64,000 bases of DNA from an uncultured Clostridia bacterium (GCA_947594935.1 CANQEM010000003.1:1-64000); one strand, 5' to 3'. Counted from the first letter of the stretch, positions 44,404 through 55,992 are shown. The notes: a model not told the origin generated them from the sequence alone. Program-made: numbers and translations.

Positions 44404-44642
44404 GAATCAACAACAATTCCGCAAATAAAAAATTCAGAAGCAAATAGCAAACTCATTTTAAACAGAACAAGCCCAATATCATAAAGATAAGGATTTTCTA
44501 GATAGAAGTCATATATAAGTAAAATTGCAAGAGATAAAAGGCATAGTACAAAGCAAAATAGTACACCATTTTTTATAATTTTTTTTGTTTGATTTTCTAA
44601 ACTTGCAAAAGTAGTTTTCACTTTATTTATCATAAGTATCAC
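44382..44642 (-). CDS. Small two-TM membrane protein
   Basis: Intact hydrophobic ORF. Confidence 0.6.
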   Translation of the reverse strand: MILMINKVKTTFASLENQTKKIIKNGVLFCFVLCLLSLAILLIYDFYLENPYLYDIGLVLFKMSLLFASEFFICGIVVDSLKKNLI

Positions 44643-44694
44643 CTATTTAATCGTATCATATTTAGCACTTAATAGCAATGGAAATTATAGGAAT

Positions 44695-44723
44695 TTGATT
44701 TATGTATACAAATGTGGTATAAT
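44695..44723 (+). promoter_or_regulatory. Sigma-A-like promoter for 44775 ORF
   Basis: TTGATT ... TATAAT with about 17 nt spacing. Confidence 0.5.
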
Positions 44724-44774
44724 ATAAGTTAGATAGAGATATCTGACGGGCCACTAAATAGAGGAGGAAAGCAT

Positions 44775-45035
44775 ATGAGAAAAATAAGAGTAGACCTCCA
44801 CGAAAGTGGAGAAATCAGAATTACTTTCCCGTCCGAACGGGAAAGAGCGGACTTCGTAAAGGAGTTTGACAGATGTCTCCGCCCGGAGACGCATTACTTC
44901 TGCCTTAAGGAGTGCAGGGAGTTCTTCTGGCTGAGAATTGCCAATAAGAACGAAAGCACAATGCTCCCGGCAAGGAGCGAAGAAATAGGCCGTTTATTTA
45001 CTCTCCTGCTGGAGAGTGGGTATGTAACTGAGTAA
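44775..45035 (+). CDS. Small GC-rich ORF (86 aa), possibly foreign
   Basis: GAGGAGG RBS, own promoter and terminator; atypical codon usage with one in-frame CGG (44838-44840). Confidence 0.6.
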   Translation: MRKIRVDLHESGEIRITFPSERERADFVKEFDRCLRPETHYFCLKECREFFWLRIANKNESTMLPARSEEIGRLFTLLLESGYVTE

Positions 45036-45052
45036 CTAATTCATTGCCCGTC

Positions 45053-45084
45053 AAAAAGCCCCGTGGTTCTCACGGGGCTTTTTC
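45053..45084 (+). terminator. Rho-independent terminator of the GC-rich cassette
   Basis: AAAAAGCCCCGTGgttctCACGGGGCTTTTT. Confidence 0.92.
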
Positions 45085-45087
45085 ATG

Positions 45088-45363
45088 TTATGCCGTAGCA
45101 GCATTTAATTTCTTAGATAAACTAGATTTTTTTCTAGCAGCAGTATTTTTAACAATAACACCTTTTGTGCAAGCTTGATCAATTTTCTTTGTTGCTTCTG
45201 AAAATAGTTTTTTTGCTTCGTCCATTTTTCCAGCTTCTAGGGCTTGCTCAAAGCTCTTTATTGCTGATTTATACTCAGATTTTATCATATTATTTCTTAA
45301 AGTTTTTTTCTCAATTACTTTAACTCTTTTTTTTGCTGATTTAATATTTGGCATATTTAGCAC
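45088..45363 (-). CDS. rpsT: 30S ribosomal protein S20
   Basis: [36 protein letters not shown]; start likely the internal ATG (MPNIKS). Confidence 0.95.
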   Translation of the reverse strand: MLNMPNIKSAKKRVKVIEKKTLRNNMIKSEYKSAIKSFEQALEAGKMDEAKKLFSEATKKIDQACTKGVIVKNTAARKKSSLSKKLNAATA

Positions 45364-45524
45364 CTCCTGTTCGTCTCTAATAAACTATAACATAAAATAT
45401 TCTACCACATTTTTTTCAATTTGGCAAGTATTTACAGAAAATTCATTGAAATTTTAATTTAATATTGTAAATCTAAGTTATTTGTGATATAGTGAACATG
45501 TAAAAAAGAAACGGAGTGATTTAT

Positions 45525-45971
45525 ATGATAGCAATTGGAAGCGACCATGGTGGATATAAGCTAAAAGAAGAAATAAAAAGGTACTTAGAGGAAAATGAAA
45601 TTGAGTACAAAGATTATGGAACTTATGATGAAGAAAGAACAGACTACCCAATTTACGGAAAAAAAGTTGCAGAAGCAGTATCAAAAGGAGAAGCAGATAA
45701 AGGAATACTATTTTGCCGTTCAGGCTGTGGAATGGTTGTTGTTGCAAACAAATTCAAAGGTGTAAGAGCAGCAACACCATATAATGAAATAGCAGCAAAA
45801 TTAGGAAAAGCAGATGATGACATCAATGTTCTAACAATTGGTTCAGACTATGTAACAGTTAATGAAGCAATTTGTGTTATTAGAAATTGGATAGCAGCAG
45901 ATTTCAAAGGCGGAAGATATGAAGAAAGGTTAAAAATGATAGAAGAAATCGAAGATGAAAATATGAAATAG
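45525..45971 (+). CDS. rpiB: Ribose-5-phosphate isomerase B
   Basis: IAIGSDHGGYKLKEEIKRYL..GILFCRSGCGM; ATG 45525. Confidence 0.93.
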   Translation: MIAIGSDHGGYKLKEEIKRYLEENEIEYKDYGTYDEERTDYPIYGKKVAEAVSKGEADKGILFCRSGCGMVVVANKFKGVRAATPYNEIAAKLGKADDDINVLTIGSDYVTVNEAICVIRNWIAADFKGGRYEERLKMIEEIEDENMK

Positions 45972-45987
45972 GTATGGGGGAATTTAC

Positions 45988-47229
45988 ATGTGGGGAGATA
46001 TTGCAATAGCATTTATACTTGCATTTGTAGTTGCATTTGTTGCAACACCATATACAATTAAATTGGCTAAGAAAATAGGCGCAGTAGACATACCAAAAGA
46101 TGAAAGAAGAACACACAAAAGATCAATACCAAAATTTGGTGGCCCAGCAGTTATAATGGGTTTTTTGGTTTCAACAATATATTTACTTGTTGTTATGACA
46201 ATGGAAAAGACCATTTCTTTAACTGGACCAGAAGAATATGGAAAAAAATTGTTAGGGTTTGCAATAGGTGCAGCAGTACTATCAATTTTCTGTATAGTCG
46301 ATGACATAAAAACAATAAAACCACTAACTAAACTAATAGGTCAGCTTATAGCAACAGCCATAATTATAGCCGCAGGAATTAGAATAGATGCAGTTACTTT
46401 ACCATTTTTGAATTTTCCAGAAGTGCATTTAGTAACTTCAATAATTTTAACAACTGCGTGGGTTATAATTGTAACAAACGCAATCAACTTAATTGATGGC
46501 TTAGATGGACTATCATCAGGAATATCAGTGATTTCAGCAATATCATTACTTATAATATTTGTGTTAAACGGCTCATCAATGTTATCAATAGTTTTAATAA
46601 CAGCACTAGCAGGAGCATTAGTCGGCTTTTTACCATATAATTATTCACCAGCAAAAACTTTTATTGGAGATACTGGTACAAATTTCCTAGGTTTTTCACT
46701 AGCAATAATATCTATTTTGGGTGCAGCAAAAACCTATACAGCAGCAGTAATCGTTTTACCACTTATAGTACTAGGACTACCAATTTTTGATACTTTTATT
46801 GCAATAATTAGAAGACTAATCAAAGGTAAATCAATAAAAGCAGTATTTCGCGCAGATAAAGGGCATATACATCATAAGCTATTAGCAAAAGGGTATAGCC
46901 AAAAACAAGCAGTAATAATATTATATGGTGTTAGTGCTATTTTAGGAATATTTGCAATTATTCTAACAGATAGTGGAATATGGAAAGCATGTTCATTTCT
47001 GTTTATTGTGATAATTGCAGTTGTGGCAGGATACAAAAACTTTTATCCAGAAAAAACTGGTAAAGAAAGTTATGAATGTTTGCAATGTAGATATATATAT
47101 AACCCAAAAATAGGTAACGAAAAAGCTGGAATTCAGCCAGGTACTGAATTCAGCAAATTACCAAAAGACTGGGTATGTCCAGTTTGTGGGGAGAGTAAAG
47201 ATATGTTTCAATTGCATCCAGAAAATTAA
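45988..47229 (+). CDS. Undecaprenyl-phosphate GlcNAc-1-P transferase (WecA/TagO/MraY family) fused to C-terminal rubredoxin domain
   Basis: INLIDGLDGLSSG and DKGHIHHKLL motifs, then YECLQCRYIYNPKIGNEKAGIQPGTEFSKLPKDWVCPVCGESKDMF. Confidence 0.92.
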   Translation: MWGDIAIAFILAFVVAFVATPYTIKLAKKIGAVDIPKDERRTHKRSIPKFGGPAVIMGFLVSTIYLLVVMTMEKTISLTGPEEYGKKLLGFAIGAAVLSIFCIVDDIKTIKPLTKLIGQLIATAIIIAAGIRIDAVTLPFLNFPEVHLVTSIILTTAWVIIVTNAINLIDGLDGLSSGISVISAISLLIIFVLNGSSMLSIVLITALAGALVGFLPYNYSPAKTFIGDTGTNFLGFSLAIISILGAAKTYTAAVIVLPLIVLGLPIFDTFIAIIRRLIKGKSIKAVFRADKGHIHHKLLAKGYSQKQAVIILYGVSAILGIFAIILTDSGIWKACSFLFIVIIAVVAGYKNFYPEKTGKESYECLQCRYIYNPKIGNEKAGIQPGTEFSKLPKDWVCPVCGESKDMFQLHPEN

Positions 47230-47246
47230 GAAAGAGGTGTTAAAAA

Positions 47247-47402
47247 ATGTACGTATGTATTGCATGTGGTCATGTATATGACCCAGAAAAAGGAGATCCA
47301 GATAGTGGAATAGCTCCTGGAACAGCTTTCGAAGATATACCAGATTCTTGGGTATGCCCAGTTTGCGGTGTATCAAAAGATATGTTTCAAAAACAAGACT
47401 AA
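47247..47402 (+). CDS. Rubredoxin (51 aa)
   Basis: [51 protein letters not shown]; two CxxC pairs; not in the ORF track because of its length. Confidence 0.95.
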   Translation: MYVCIACGHVYDPEKGDPDSGIAPGTAFEDIPDSWVCPVCGVSKDMFQKQD

Positions 47403-47408
47403 AACCGA

Positions 47409-47436
47409 AGTGCCCTAATAATGGGCACTTTTTTGG
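47409..47436 (+). terminator. Rho-independent terminator
   Basis: AGTGCCCtaataatGGGCACTTTTTT. Confidence 0.8.
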
Positions 47437-47506
47437 GTGTTGACAAAATATAAAAATAAATATATAATAGCACTGTCAAAATTTTAAGAAAAGGAAGAGA
47501 TAAAAA

Positions 47507-48430
47507 ATGGACGAGAAAATATACATTTTTGGGCATAAAGCCCCAGACACAGATTCAATTTGTTCTAGCTTAGTAATGGAAAAATTTGAACAAAATCTAG
47601 GACTTAATGTAGAAGCAAAAAGACTAGGGAAAGTTAACAAAGAAACAGAATATGTTTTAAACTATTTAGGAATTGAAGCACCAGCTTTATTAGAAAAAGT
47701 AGAAGAAGGTCAAAAAGTTATTTTAGTAGACCATAATGAATTTGACCAAAGTGTTGAAGGAATTGAAAATGCAAACATCGAAACTGTAATTGACCATCAT
47801 AGAATTGCTAATTTTCAAACAAAAACACCACTTTACTACCGTGCAGAACCTGTTGGATGTACATCAACTATACTATATAAAAAGTTTAAAGAAGAGGGTA
47901 TGCAAATAGAAAAAAAGGAAGCAACTCTTATGCTTTCTGCAATTGTGTCAGATACTTTACTATTAAAATCACCAACAACTACGGAAGATGATAAAAAAGC
48001 ATTAACAGAACTAGCTAAGATTGCAGAGATAGATTTAAATGAGTATGGAATAGAAATGTTAAAAGCTGGAACAAATCTTGATGACTTTTCAGAAGAAGAA
48101 CTTATTAACTTAGATGCAAAGAGAAGTGAAAAAAACGGCAAAAAATTTGTAATAGCACAAGTAAATACAGTAAGCATTCCAGATGTATTAAAAAGAAAAG
48201 AAAAAATTGAAACTGCAATGAGAAAAGACATAGAAGCAAATGATATTAAAGTATTTATTTTTGCAATTACCGATATTTTAAATAGTAACACACAAATTAT
48301 AGTTTTAGGTGAAGAAACAGCAGTAGCCGAAAAAGGTTTTGCAAAGAATTTAGAAGACAACATGATGTTCTTAGAAGGCGTTGTTTCTAGGAAAAAACAA
48401 ATTTTACCAGTTATAGATCAGAACTTGTAA
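47507..48430 (+). CDS. ppaC: Manganese-dependent inorganic pyrophosphatase
   Basis: IFGHKAPDTDSICSSLV, VDHNE, DHHRIANF. Confidence 0.94.
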   Translation: MDEKIYIFGHKAPDTDSICSSLVMEKFEQNLGLNVEAKRLGKVNKETEYVLNYLGIEAPALLEKVEEGQKVILVDHNEFDQSVEGIENANIETVIDHHRIANFQTKTPLYYRAEPVGCTSTILYKKFKEEGMQIEKKEATLMLSAIVSDTLLLKSPTTTEDDKKALTELAKIAEIDLNEYGIEMLKAGTNLDDFSEEELINLDAKRSEKNGKKFVIAQVNTVSIPDVLKRKEKIETAMRKDIEANDIKVFIFAITDILNSNTQIIVLGEETAVAEKGFAKNLEDNMMFLEGVVSRKKQILPVIDQNL

Positions 48431-48521
48431 AAGATACCAAATTTGACAAATAATAGAAAATGTTGTATAATAAAAGATGTGCGATTTGAAAAAAACTAAA
48501 ATGAAACAAGGAGTTGTAAAA

Positions 48522-49772
48522 ATGAAAATCAAATTAAATATAAAAAGCGTGCTAGTACTCACAATTTTAGCAATCATGATGACATCTATTAGCTTGTTTT
48601 TTATAAACACTAGTTTTGCTGCTAATACAGCAACAGTAAATGTTGAAACAGCAAATATTAGGGAAGCCGCAGATACAAACGCTACAATTTTAGAATTGGT
48701 AAACAAAGGAGAAAGTGTAGAAATACTTGAAACATCAGGGGAATGGTCTAAGGTAAAATACAAAAATATCGTAGGATATTTAAGAAATGACTTATTAGAT
48801 AGTAATACACCAGTAGAAGAAAACAAAACAGAAAATCAAACAGTAACAAGTGCTGAAATAGCACCAGAAACACCAGTTACAACAGATGTAACTGAAACTC
48901 AAACATCAAACACATTAGGAAAATATAAAGTAAAACAAGACGCAAAATTAAAAACAATACCTTTAATACATGCAATGGACATGGGGGATGTAGCAAAAGA
49001 TACTGAACTTGATGTTATAAACATAATAAATAAATGGGCTTGTGTAAAAACACAAGATAAACAAGGTTGGTTACCATTAGAGCAATTAGAAAAAATTGCA
49101 GAACCAGAGCCAACACCAGAACCAGAACAAGAAGAACCAGCACAAACAAAAACAATGTATGTAAATTCTGAATCAGTAAATGTCAGAAGCTCAGCAGATA
49201 GAAGTGCAGAAGTCATAACATCACTTGTAATGAATGATCAAGTTGAAGTTATTGGAGAAGAAAACGGATGGAGCAAAGTAAATGTTTCAGGAAGTCAAGG
49301 ATATATTTTATCTTCACTTTTATCTAATAGAAAACAAGAAACATCAAGAAGTTTAGAAAAACCAAGAACAGCAGAAACTACTCAAACAAAAGCTGCTGAA
49401 ACACCTGCTACAAGTTCAGATACATCAAAAGGAAACAGTATTGTAGAATATGCAAAACAATTTATAGGAACACCATATAAATATGGTGGAACAACACCAG
49501 CAGGTTTTGACTGCTCAGGCTTTACTCAATATGTATATGCACATTTTGGTATATCATTACCACGTACATCTGGTGGTCAAGCAAGTGTTGGAACAGCAGT
49601 AAAGGGTAAATCAAACTTACAACCAGGAGACTTAGTTATATATAGTGGACACGTTGCTATATATGTAGGCGGAGGAAATGTTATCCACTCACCTAAACCA
49701 GGTAAATCAATCTGTATTGTTTCAATCAATAATGCTGGTAGCGGATATTCAGGGGGAAGAAGACTTGTTTAA
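48522..49772 (+). CDS. SH3-domain NlpC/P60 peptidoglycan endopeptidase
   Basis: Signal peptide, SH3b repeats, GTPYKYGGTTPAGFDCSGFTQYVY. Confidence 0.93.
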   Translation: MKIKLNIKSVLVLTILAIMMTSISLFFINTSFAANTATVNVETANIREAADTNATILELVNKGESVEILETSGEWSKVKYKNIVGYLRNDLLDSNTPVEENKTENQTVTSAEIAPETPVTTDVTETQTSNTLGKYKVKQDAKLKTIPLIHAMDMGDVAKDTELDVINIINKWACVKTQDKQGWLPLEQLEKIAEPEPTPEPEQEEPAQTKTMYVNSESVNVRSSADRSAEVITSLVMNDQVEVIGEENGWSKVNVSGSQGYILSSLLSNRKQETSRSLEKPRTAETTQTKAAETPATSSDTSKGNSIVEYAKQFIGTPYKYGGTTPAGFDCSGFTQYVYAHFGISLPRTSGGQASVGTAVKGKSNLQPGDLVIYSGHVAIYVGGGNVIHSPKPGKSICIVSINNAGSGYSGGRRLV

Positions 49773-49784
49773 AAGGAGAAAAGA

Positions 49785-52170
49785 TTGAAAAGACCGATTG
49801 TAATAGCAGCAATTGGATACATAATAGGTATATTAGAGGGACTATACTTAAAAATTAGTATAGTCCCTTTTTATATTCTAATTGTTGCAATATATTTAAT
49901 TATAAAAAACATACCACGAAAAAAGAGATTGCTAATCTGGGATTTTTCTAGATATGTGAGATACTTAAAAATATATATTAACAAAAAATCAATAATTATA
50001 TTTGTTATAGCTTCTTTAATTTCAAATATTTCAATTTTACATGCAGAAAAACAATATTCAACCATGCAAAATCAGCTTCAAGAAAAAGGAAAGATACAAA
50101 TTGAAGGCATGATAGTTAGTAATGCCAAAGAAAGAGATTATGATATTGAATATAAGCTAAAAAATAGCAAAAATTACTATTTCTATATTCATACAAAAAA
50201 ATCAGACAAACTGGAATATGGGCAAAATGTTAAAATAGTAGGCAATTTTGAAATGCCAGAAACACAGAGAAATGAAGGAGGTTTTAATTACCAAGAATAT
50301 TTAAAAGAACAAAAAAATCTTGGAATAATTAAAGTAGAAAAAATTACTAATATAAACAAAACGCCAGGAATTATTGAAAAAATTTTTATTGAAGCAAATA
50401 AAATTAGCACTATGTTAAAAAACAAAATAAAAGAAACTATATCTGATGAAAATGTATCAAGCATTTTAATAGCTTTAACACTTGGAGATAATGACTATAT
50501 TCCAGACGATATATTAAATAAGTTTAGAGAAACAAATATGGCACATATATTAGCAGTTTCAGGAATGCACATATCATACTTGATATTAGCTTCAATTAGT
50601 GTAAGTAAAAGAATTATAGGAATAAGGAATTCATATTATATTACAATAATTGTTTTAATCTTGTATATGTTCTTAGCTGGTTTTTCACCATCAATAGTTA
50701 GAGCTACAATCATGGGAATACTTAGTATTATAGCCAATATAATATATCGACAAGATGATGGCTTAACAAGTATGGGAATAGCTATGTTAATTATTTTATC
50801 AAACAATATATACACCATTTTTGATATTGGATTTCAACTTTCGTTTAGTGGTACACTAGCTATGCAAGCATTTAAAGAAAAAGCAAAAGTCAAACAAATA
50901 GTTAGTATTTTTTTAATTCAAATTTTTGTCCTGCCAATTAGCATCTATCATTTCAACATATTTTGCCCATACTTCATTTTAAGTAATCTAATTATTAGTT
51001 TTATAATAGGACCAATTATGATATGCAGTTTTTTATTCGTAATTTTTATTTCGATTAGTGCAAAATTAGCAACAACTTTTTCAATTCTTCCAATAATAGC
51101 AATTAAAATCTTATTATTAGTTTTCGAAATATCAAAATTTCCATTTTCAAAAATATATGTTGCAACACCAAAAGTGTGGCAAATTGTAGTTTATTTTTTA
51201 ATTCTAATAATCTTCTATTTTATATATCAAATCTATTTTTCAAAAAAAGAAACATTAACTAAAAAAAGATTTTATCAAATGTCAAAAGCATATAAATTTT
51301 ATTTTTTATACAGAAAAGGTGTCAAACCAAAGAAAATACTTGCAATATCAAGTATTTTGATAATATTTTCAACAACACTAATATGGCAATTTTCATGTGA
51401 TTTACAAATACATTTTGTAGATGTTGGACAAGGAGATTGCACTTTTATAGAAACCCCAAAGGGAAAAACAATTTTAATTGATGGTGGTTCAAACTCAGTA
51501 TTGCCATATATTTTAGACAAAGGGTACACAAAAATTGATACTGTGATGATAAGCCATTTTGATTCAGACCATGTAAATGGAATTTTAGACGTTATGAATA
51601 ACTTAAAAATAAATAAGGCGATAATTGGTAAACAAGGGGAAATATCAGAAAACTATCACACCTTTTTAAAACTGGCAAAAGAAAAAAATATTGCAATTCA
51701 AGTAGTAAAAAAAGGAGATAAAGTATTACTGGAAAATAATTTGTATTTTGACATTTTATGGCCAGGTGGCGAAATGATAGGTGATAACATATTAAATAAT
51801 AATGCAGTTGTGGCAAAATTGAATTTCAAATGCTTTAGTATGCTATTTACAGGTGACATTGAAGGAGTGGCTGAAAAAGAAATTATAAAAGAAAATAAAA
51901 CATCAAATTTGTGTAAAGCAAATATTCTAAAAGTTCGGTCATCATGGCTCAAAAACATCATCAATACAAGAATTTATTGAAAAGGTAAAACCTCAATTTG
52001 CCTTAATAGGAGTAGGAAAATACAATACATTTGGTCATCCTAATGAAGAAGTATTAAAAAGGTTAAAACAATCAGGAAGTGAAATTCTAAGAACAGATAA
52101 AAGTGGAGAGATAACTATTAAAGTTGATAAAAACGGCAAAATAGAAGCAATTAAAAAACATATTTCATAA
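49785..52170 (+). CDS. comEC: ComEC/Rec2 DNA internalisation protein, split by a +1 frameshift at CGG 51936-51938
   Basis: Competence region (LAVSGMHISYL) plus metallo-beta-lactamase domain (VDVGQGDCTFIETPKGK, SHFDSDHVNG). Dropping C51936 gives KV-GHHGSKTSSIQEFIEKVKPQFALIGVGKYNTFGHP... to TAA 52168-52170. Confidence 0.93.
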
Positions 52171-52238
52171 ATAAATTGATGTATGAAACCACCTTTTTTT
52201 GGAAATAATAAGTAAAAAACCAAAGAAAGGGGAAAAAC

Positions 52239-52844
52239 GTGAATAAAATTTTTATTGTTTTAATTAGCATTATAGTACTATCTATTGCAATTTTTCTAGG
52301 AGTTCAAACTTTTAAAACTCAAAATGAAAAAAAGAAAGTGGAAAATCAAATTGCGCTTTCTGAGACTATTGAAGATGACTGCACAGAAGAATGGAAAGAA
52401 CTAAATGCAGAAAATACACTTGATTTGCAAGTAAACACACAAGAACAAGAAAGGCTATCACCTAATTGTAGTTTTACATTTTTAACTAAATATACAGACT
52501 GTGGACATACATCAAGGAAATATATAAATATACCAGAGCAACTAGTAAATGCAACAGAAGAAGAAGTAAAAAATCAATATCAAGACTATGAAATAACTAA
52601 ATTTTCTAGTAATGAAGTAACCCTTGAAAGAGAGCAAGAAGGGGAGTGTGGAGAGCATTATGTTTTACGCGATATTAACGGAAAAATTGTGATTTATAGT
52701 GTAAAAAATGGAAAAGAAGAAGAATTTGAAAAAACAGAAATATCAACAGACTATATAACAGAAACAGATAAAATCACTTTAAAAAATGGTTTAGAGGTTT
52801 ATGGAAAAGAAAACCTAAATCAAGCAATTGAGGACTTTGAATAA
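52239..52844 (+). CDS. Membrane-anchored hypothetical protein (BofC-C-like region possible)
   Basis: N-terminal TM; NCSFTFLTKYTDCGHT and NGKIVIY pattern. Confidence 0.65.
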   Translation: MNKIFIVLISIIVLSIAIFLGVQTFKTQNEKKKVENQIALSETIEDDCTEEWKELNAENTLDLQVNTQEQERLSPNCSFTFLTKYTDCGHTSRKYINIPEQLVNATEEEVKNQYQDYEITKFSSNEVTLEREQEGECGEHYVLRDINGKIVIYSVKNGKEEEFEKTEISTDYITETDKITLKNGLEVYGKENLNQAIEDFE

Positions 52845-52877
52845 AAAATCTCTCTAACTATCTAAGTTAGAGAGATT
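52844..52877. terminator. Hairpin between convergent genes
   Basis: AATCTCTCTAACtatctaaGTTAGAGAGATT. Confidence 0.85.
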
Positions 52878-52884
52878 AAACAAA

Positions 52885-53475
52885 TTATTTTTTCTTTTTA
52901 ATTACAACTTCTTGCTTTTCCTTTTTCAAATCACTTTTATCAATAAAGCCATCTTTATATAAATATTTAACATACATAGTAAGAGCAAAAACAGTTACTA
53001 CTAATGCAACACAGTAAATAGCCATATCTAAATGTGTCCATAGTCCACTAAAATGAAATTGAGTATTTATTAAAGAAAGCACAATAGCTAAGTAGAAAAG
53101 AACAGTAGCCAACTTCCCATACCACTTGCTATAAACTACTACATCTTTTCCATAAAGGAAAGAGGCACCGATAATCATAATAAGTTCTTTTAAAATAACA
53201 ATAACTAAAATCCAAAATGGAATAATATCTTTAAATACCAAAGTAGCTAAAACTGAAATTTGTGTTAATTTATCGGCAAGTGGGTCCATCAATTTACCAA
53301 AAGTTGATATTAAGTTGTATTTTCTTGCAATACTTCCGTCTAAAATATCAGTTATACCTGACAATGAGAAAAAGATAAACGCATATAGATAATTTCCAGT
53401 AAATATACAAGCTAGAATAACAGGTATTAAGATAAATCGAAAAATTGTTAATATATTTGGTACATTTTTTAACAT
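52885..53475 (-). CDS. pgsA: CDP-diacylglycerol-glycerol-3-phosphate 3-phosphatidyltransferase
   Basis: SGITDILDGSIARKYNLISTFGKLMDPLADK motif. Confidence 0.94.
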   Translation of the reverse strand: MLKNVPNILTIFRFILIPVILACIFTGNYLYAFIFFSLSGITDILDGSIARKYNLISTFGKLMDPLADKLTQISVLATLVFKDIIPFWILVIVILKELIMIIGASFLYGKDVVVYSKWYGKLATVLFYLAIVLSLINTQFHFSGLWTHLDMAIYCVALVVTVFALTMYVKYLYKDGFIDKSDLKKEKQEVVIKKKK

Positions 53476-53489
53476 TTCTTTTACTCCTC

Positions 53490-55853
53490 TTAATTTTCAG
53501 TGTTAAAGGTTAAACTGTTATCTGCAAAGTCAACTTTAATTGTTTGACCATTTACAATTTCACCTTTTAGAATTTTCTCAGAAATTTCATCTTCTACATA
53601 TCTTTGTATTGCTCTTCTCAATGGCCTTGCACCAAATTTAATATTTGTTCCTTTCTCCAAAATAAAGTGTTTTGCACTTTCTGAAACATTTAAAGAAATA
53701 TCTTTTTCATGTAAGGCTTTTGAAGTTTCTTCTAACATTAAGTCAACAATTTGCAATAATTCATCTTCTGTAAGAGGGTCAAAAACTACAATTTCATCAA
53801 CGCGGTTCAAAAATTCTGGTCTAAATGTGTCTTTCAAATTATCCTCAATTTTACTTTTATCAATAGTTTGCTTTCCAAACCCAATAGAGTTATTATTTAA
53901 GTTTGAACCAGCATTTGAAGTCATAATGATAATTGTATTTGCAAAGCTAACAGAGTTCCCTTGACTATCTGTTAATTTGCCATCATCTAACACTTGCAAT
54001 AAGATATTGAAAACATCTGGATGAGCTTTTTCAATTTCATCTAACAAAATGATAGAATAAGGTTTTCTTTTTACTTTATCTGTTAACTGACCAGCATCAT
54101 CATAGCCAACATATCCAGGAGGTGCGCCAATTAGCTTTGAAGTAGAATGACTTTCCATATATTCAGACATATCTACACGAATCATGGAATCTTCTTTACC
54201 AAACATTTCATAAGCTAAACTCTTAGCAAGTTCTGTTTTACCAACACCAGTAGGACCAACAAAGATGAAAGAAGGTGGGCGTTTAGCACTTTGCAAACCT
54301 GCACGATTTCTACGGATAGTTCTTGCAACACTGCTAACTGCTTCTTTTTGACCAATAATTCTTTTATGTAAGTTGACCTCCAAATTCAATAATTTTTGAG
54401 TTTCTGCCTCAGTAATCTTCTTAACTGGAATTTTAGTCCAATTCTCAATTACAGTTGCAATGTCTTGAACAGTTAAATTTTTCAACTGCATTTGTGAATT
54501 TAAAGCATCAATTTGTTCAATTAACTGACATTCTCTTGTTTTTAAATCAGCAGCTTTCTGATAGTCCTCTGTTGAATCAGCTGCAACAACTTCCTCTTTT
54601 TCAGCTTGAACATCAGCTAATTCTTTTTTAAGCATTTCTAATCTATATAATTCCTTATTTTCTAAGTTAATGCGTGAGCAAGCTTCATCTAGAATATCAA
54701 TTGCTTTATCTGGTAAGAAGCGGTCATGTATGTATTTTTCAGACATAATAACAGCTTGTTTAATCACATCAGAAGAAATTTTTACCTTATGATATTCTTC
54801 ATAATATTTTTTAATTCCTTCCAAAATTCCAATTGAATCTTCAACATTAGGTTCTTCTACTAAAACTTGTTGAAATCTACGTTCTAATGCTGAATCTTTT
54901 TCGATATATTTACGATATTCTTTTAAAGTAGTAGTTCCAATTAACTGAATTTCTCCATTAGATAGAGCAGGTTTTAGAATATTGGCAGCGTTCATAGCAT
55001 GTTCTCCATCACCAGCTCCAATGATATTATGAATTTCATCAATAACTAAAATAATGTTTCCAAGTTGTTTGCATTCATCAATAATGCCTTTCATACGAGA
55101 TTCAAATTGACCTCTAAACTGTGTTCCAGCAATAACAGCAGTCATATCTAATAAATAGACCTCTTTATTCAACAATTTAGCTGGTACATTTTGATTTGCA
55201 ATTTTAATAGCTAAACCTTGTGCAATTGCAGTTTTACCAACACCAGGTTCACCAATTAAGCAAGGATTATTTTTTGAACGTCTATTTAAAATCTGAATAA
55301 TTCTTTGAATTTCTTTATCACGACCGATAATCATGTCTAACTCATTATTTTTAGCTTTGTTAGTAAGATTTGTTCCAAAAGTATCTAGATATTTTTTCTT
55401 CTTGCTCTGTTTTTGTGTTTTCTTTTTTTCTACTTTTACTTTTTTTCTAGAATTGCCTTTTGCATCAAAATTCTGTGCATTATTTCCACCACCGAAAACA
55501 TTAGAAAAAATGCTTCCTAGTGGGATAGCAGCACCAGCAATTCGTGGACCATCAATACCATCAGAACCTTCATTTAAATCATCAGGACCGAAAGTTATTG
55601 CACCATCAATTTTACTTATATCATCAAAATTCATATTTTCTGCAAAATCTTTAAAAATTGTTTCAAATTGTTGCTTCATATCGTCTATATTAGTATTCTT
55701 AGACAAAATTTCCCTTTGTCTAGCCAAAGTATCTTCTGGGTCAATACCCTGTTCTTTTGCACAACTAACACACAATCCTTCTAGTTCTTTACTATTAGGA
55801 TCTTTTTCAAAAAATAATACAGCTTGATTTTTATGACATTTTGAGCATAACAT
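53490..55853 (-). CDS. Clp ATPase (ClpE/ClpC-like) with N-terminal zinc finger
   Basis: [15 protein letters not shown]...[10 protein letters not shown] zinc finger plus two AAA+ modules ([16 protein letters not shown]). Confidence 0.92.
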   Translation of the reverse strand: MLCSKCHKNQAVLFFEKDPNSKELEGLCVSCAKEQGIDPEDTLARQREILSKNTNIDDMKQQFETIFKDFAENMNFDDISKIDGAITFGPDDLNEGSDGIDGPRIAGAAIPLGSIFSNVFGGGNNAQNFDAKGNSRKKVKVEKKKTQKQSKKKKYLDTFGTNLTNKAKNNELDMIIGRDKEIQRIIQILNRRSKNNPCLIGEPGVGKTAIAQGLAIKIANQNVPAKLLNKEVYLLDMTAVIAGTQFRGQFESRMKGIIDECKQLGNIILVIDEIHNIIGAGDGEHAMNAANILKPALSNGEIQLIGTTTLKEYRKYIEKDSALERRFQQVLVEEPNVEDSIGILEGIKKYYEEYHKVKISSDVIKQAVIMSEKYIHDRFLPDKAIDILDEACSRINLENKELYRLEMLKKELADVQAEKEEVVAADSTEDYQKAADLKTRECQLIEQIDALNSQMQLKNLTVQDIATVIENWTKIPVKKITEAETQKLLNLEVNLHKRIIGQKEAVSSVARTIRRNRAGLQSAKRPPSFIFVGPTGVGKTELAKSLAYEMFGKEDSMIRVDMSEYMESHSTSKLIGAPPGYVGYDDAGQLTDKVKRKPYSIILLDEIEKAHPDVFNILLQVLDDGKLTDSQGNSVSFANTIIIMTSNAGSNLNNNSIGFGKQTIDKSKIEDNLKDTFRPEFLNRVDEIVVFDPLTEDELLQIVDLMLEETSKALHEKDISLNVSESAKHFILEKGTNIKFGARPLRRAIQRYVEDEISEKILKGEIVNGQTIKVDFADNSLTFNTEN

Positions 55854-55992
55854 ATTTTTTAATTCCTCATTTCTATTTAATTGTAACATATATATTTTAC
55901 CGCAAATTTGTTAAATAGTCAATAACTATATTTGACCATTTAATCAATAAATGGTATAATTATTTTAGGATATATATTTTGCTTAGAAAGGG

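Noticed and set aside
44838-44840. CGG in the 44775 ORF as a sixth frameshift site
   Set aside because: Skipping C there leads to a premature stop and destroys a long ORF, so the zero frame is more plausible for this gene.
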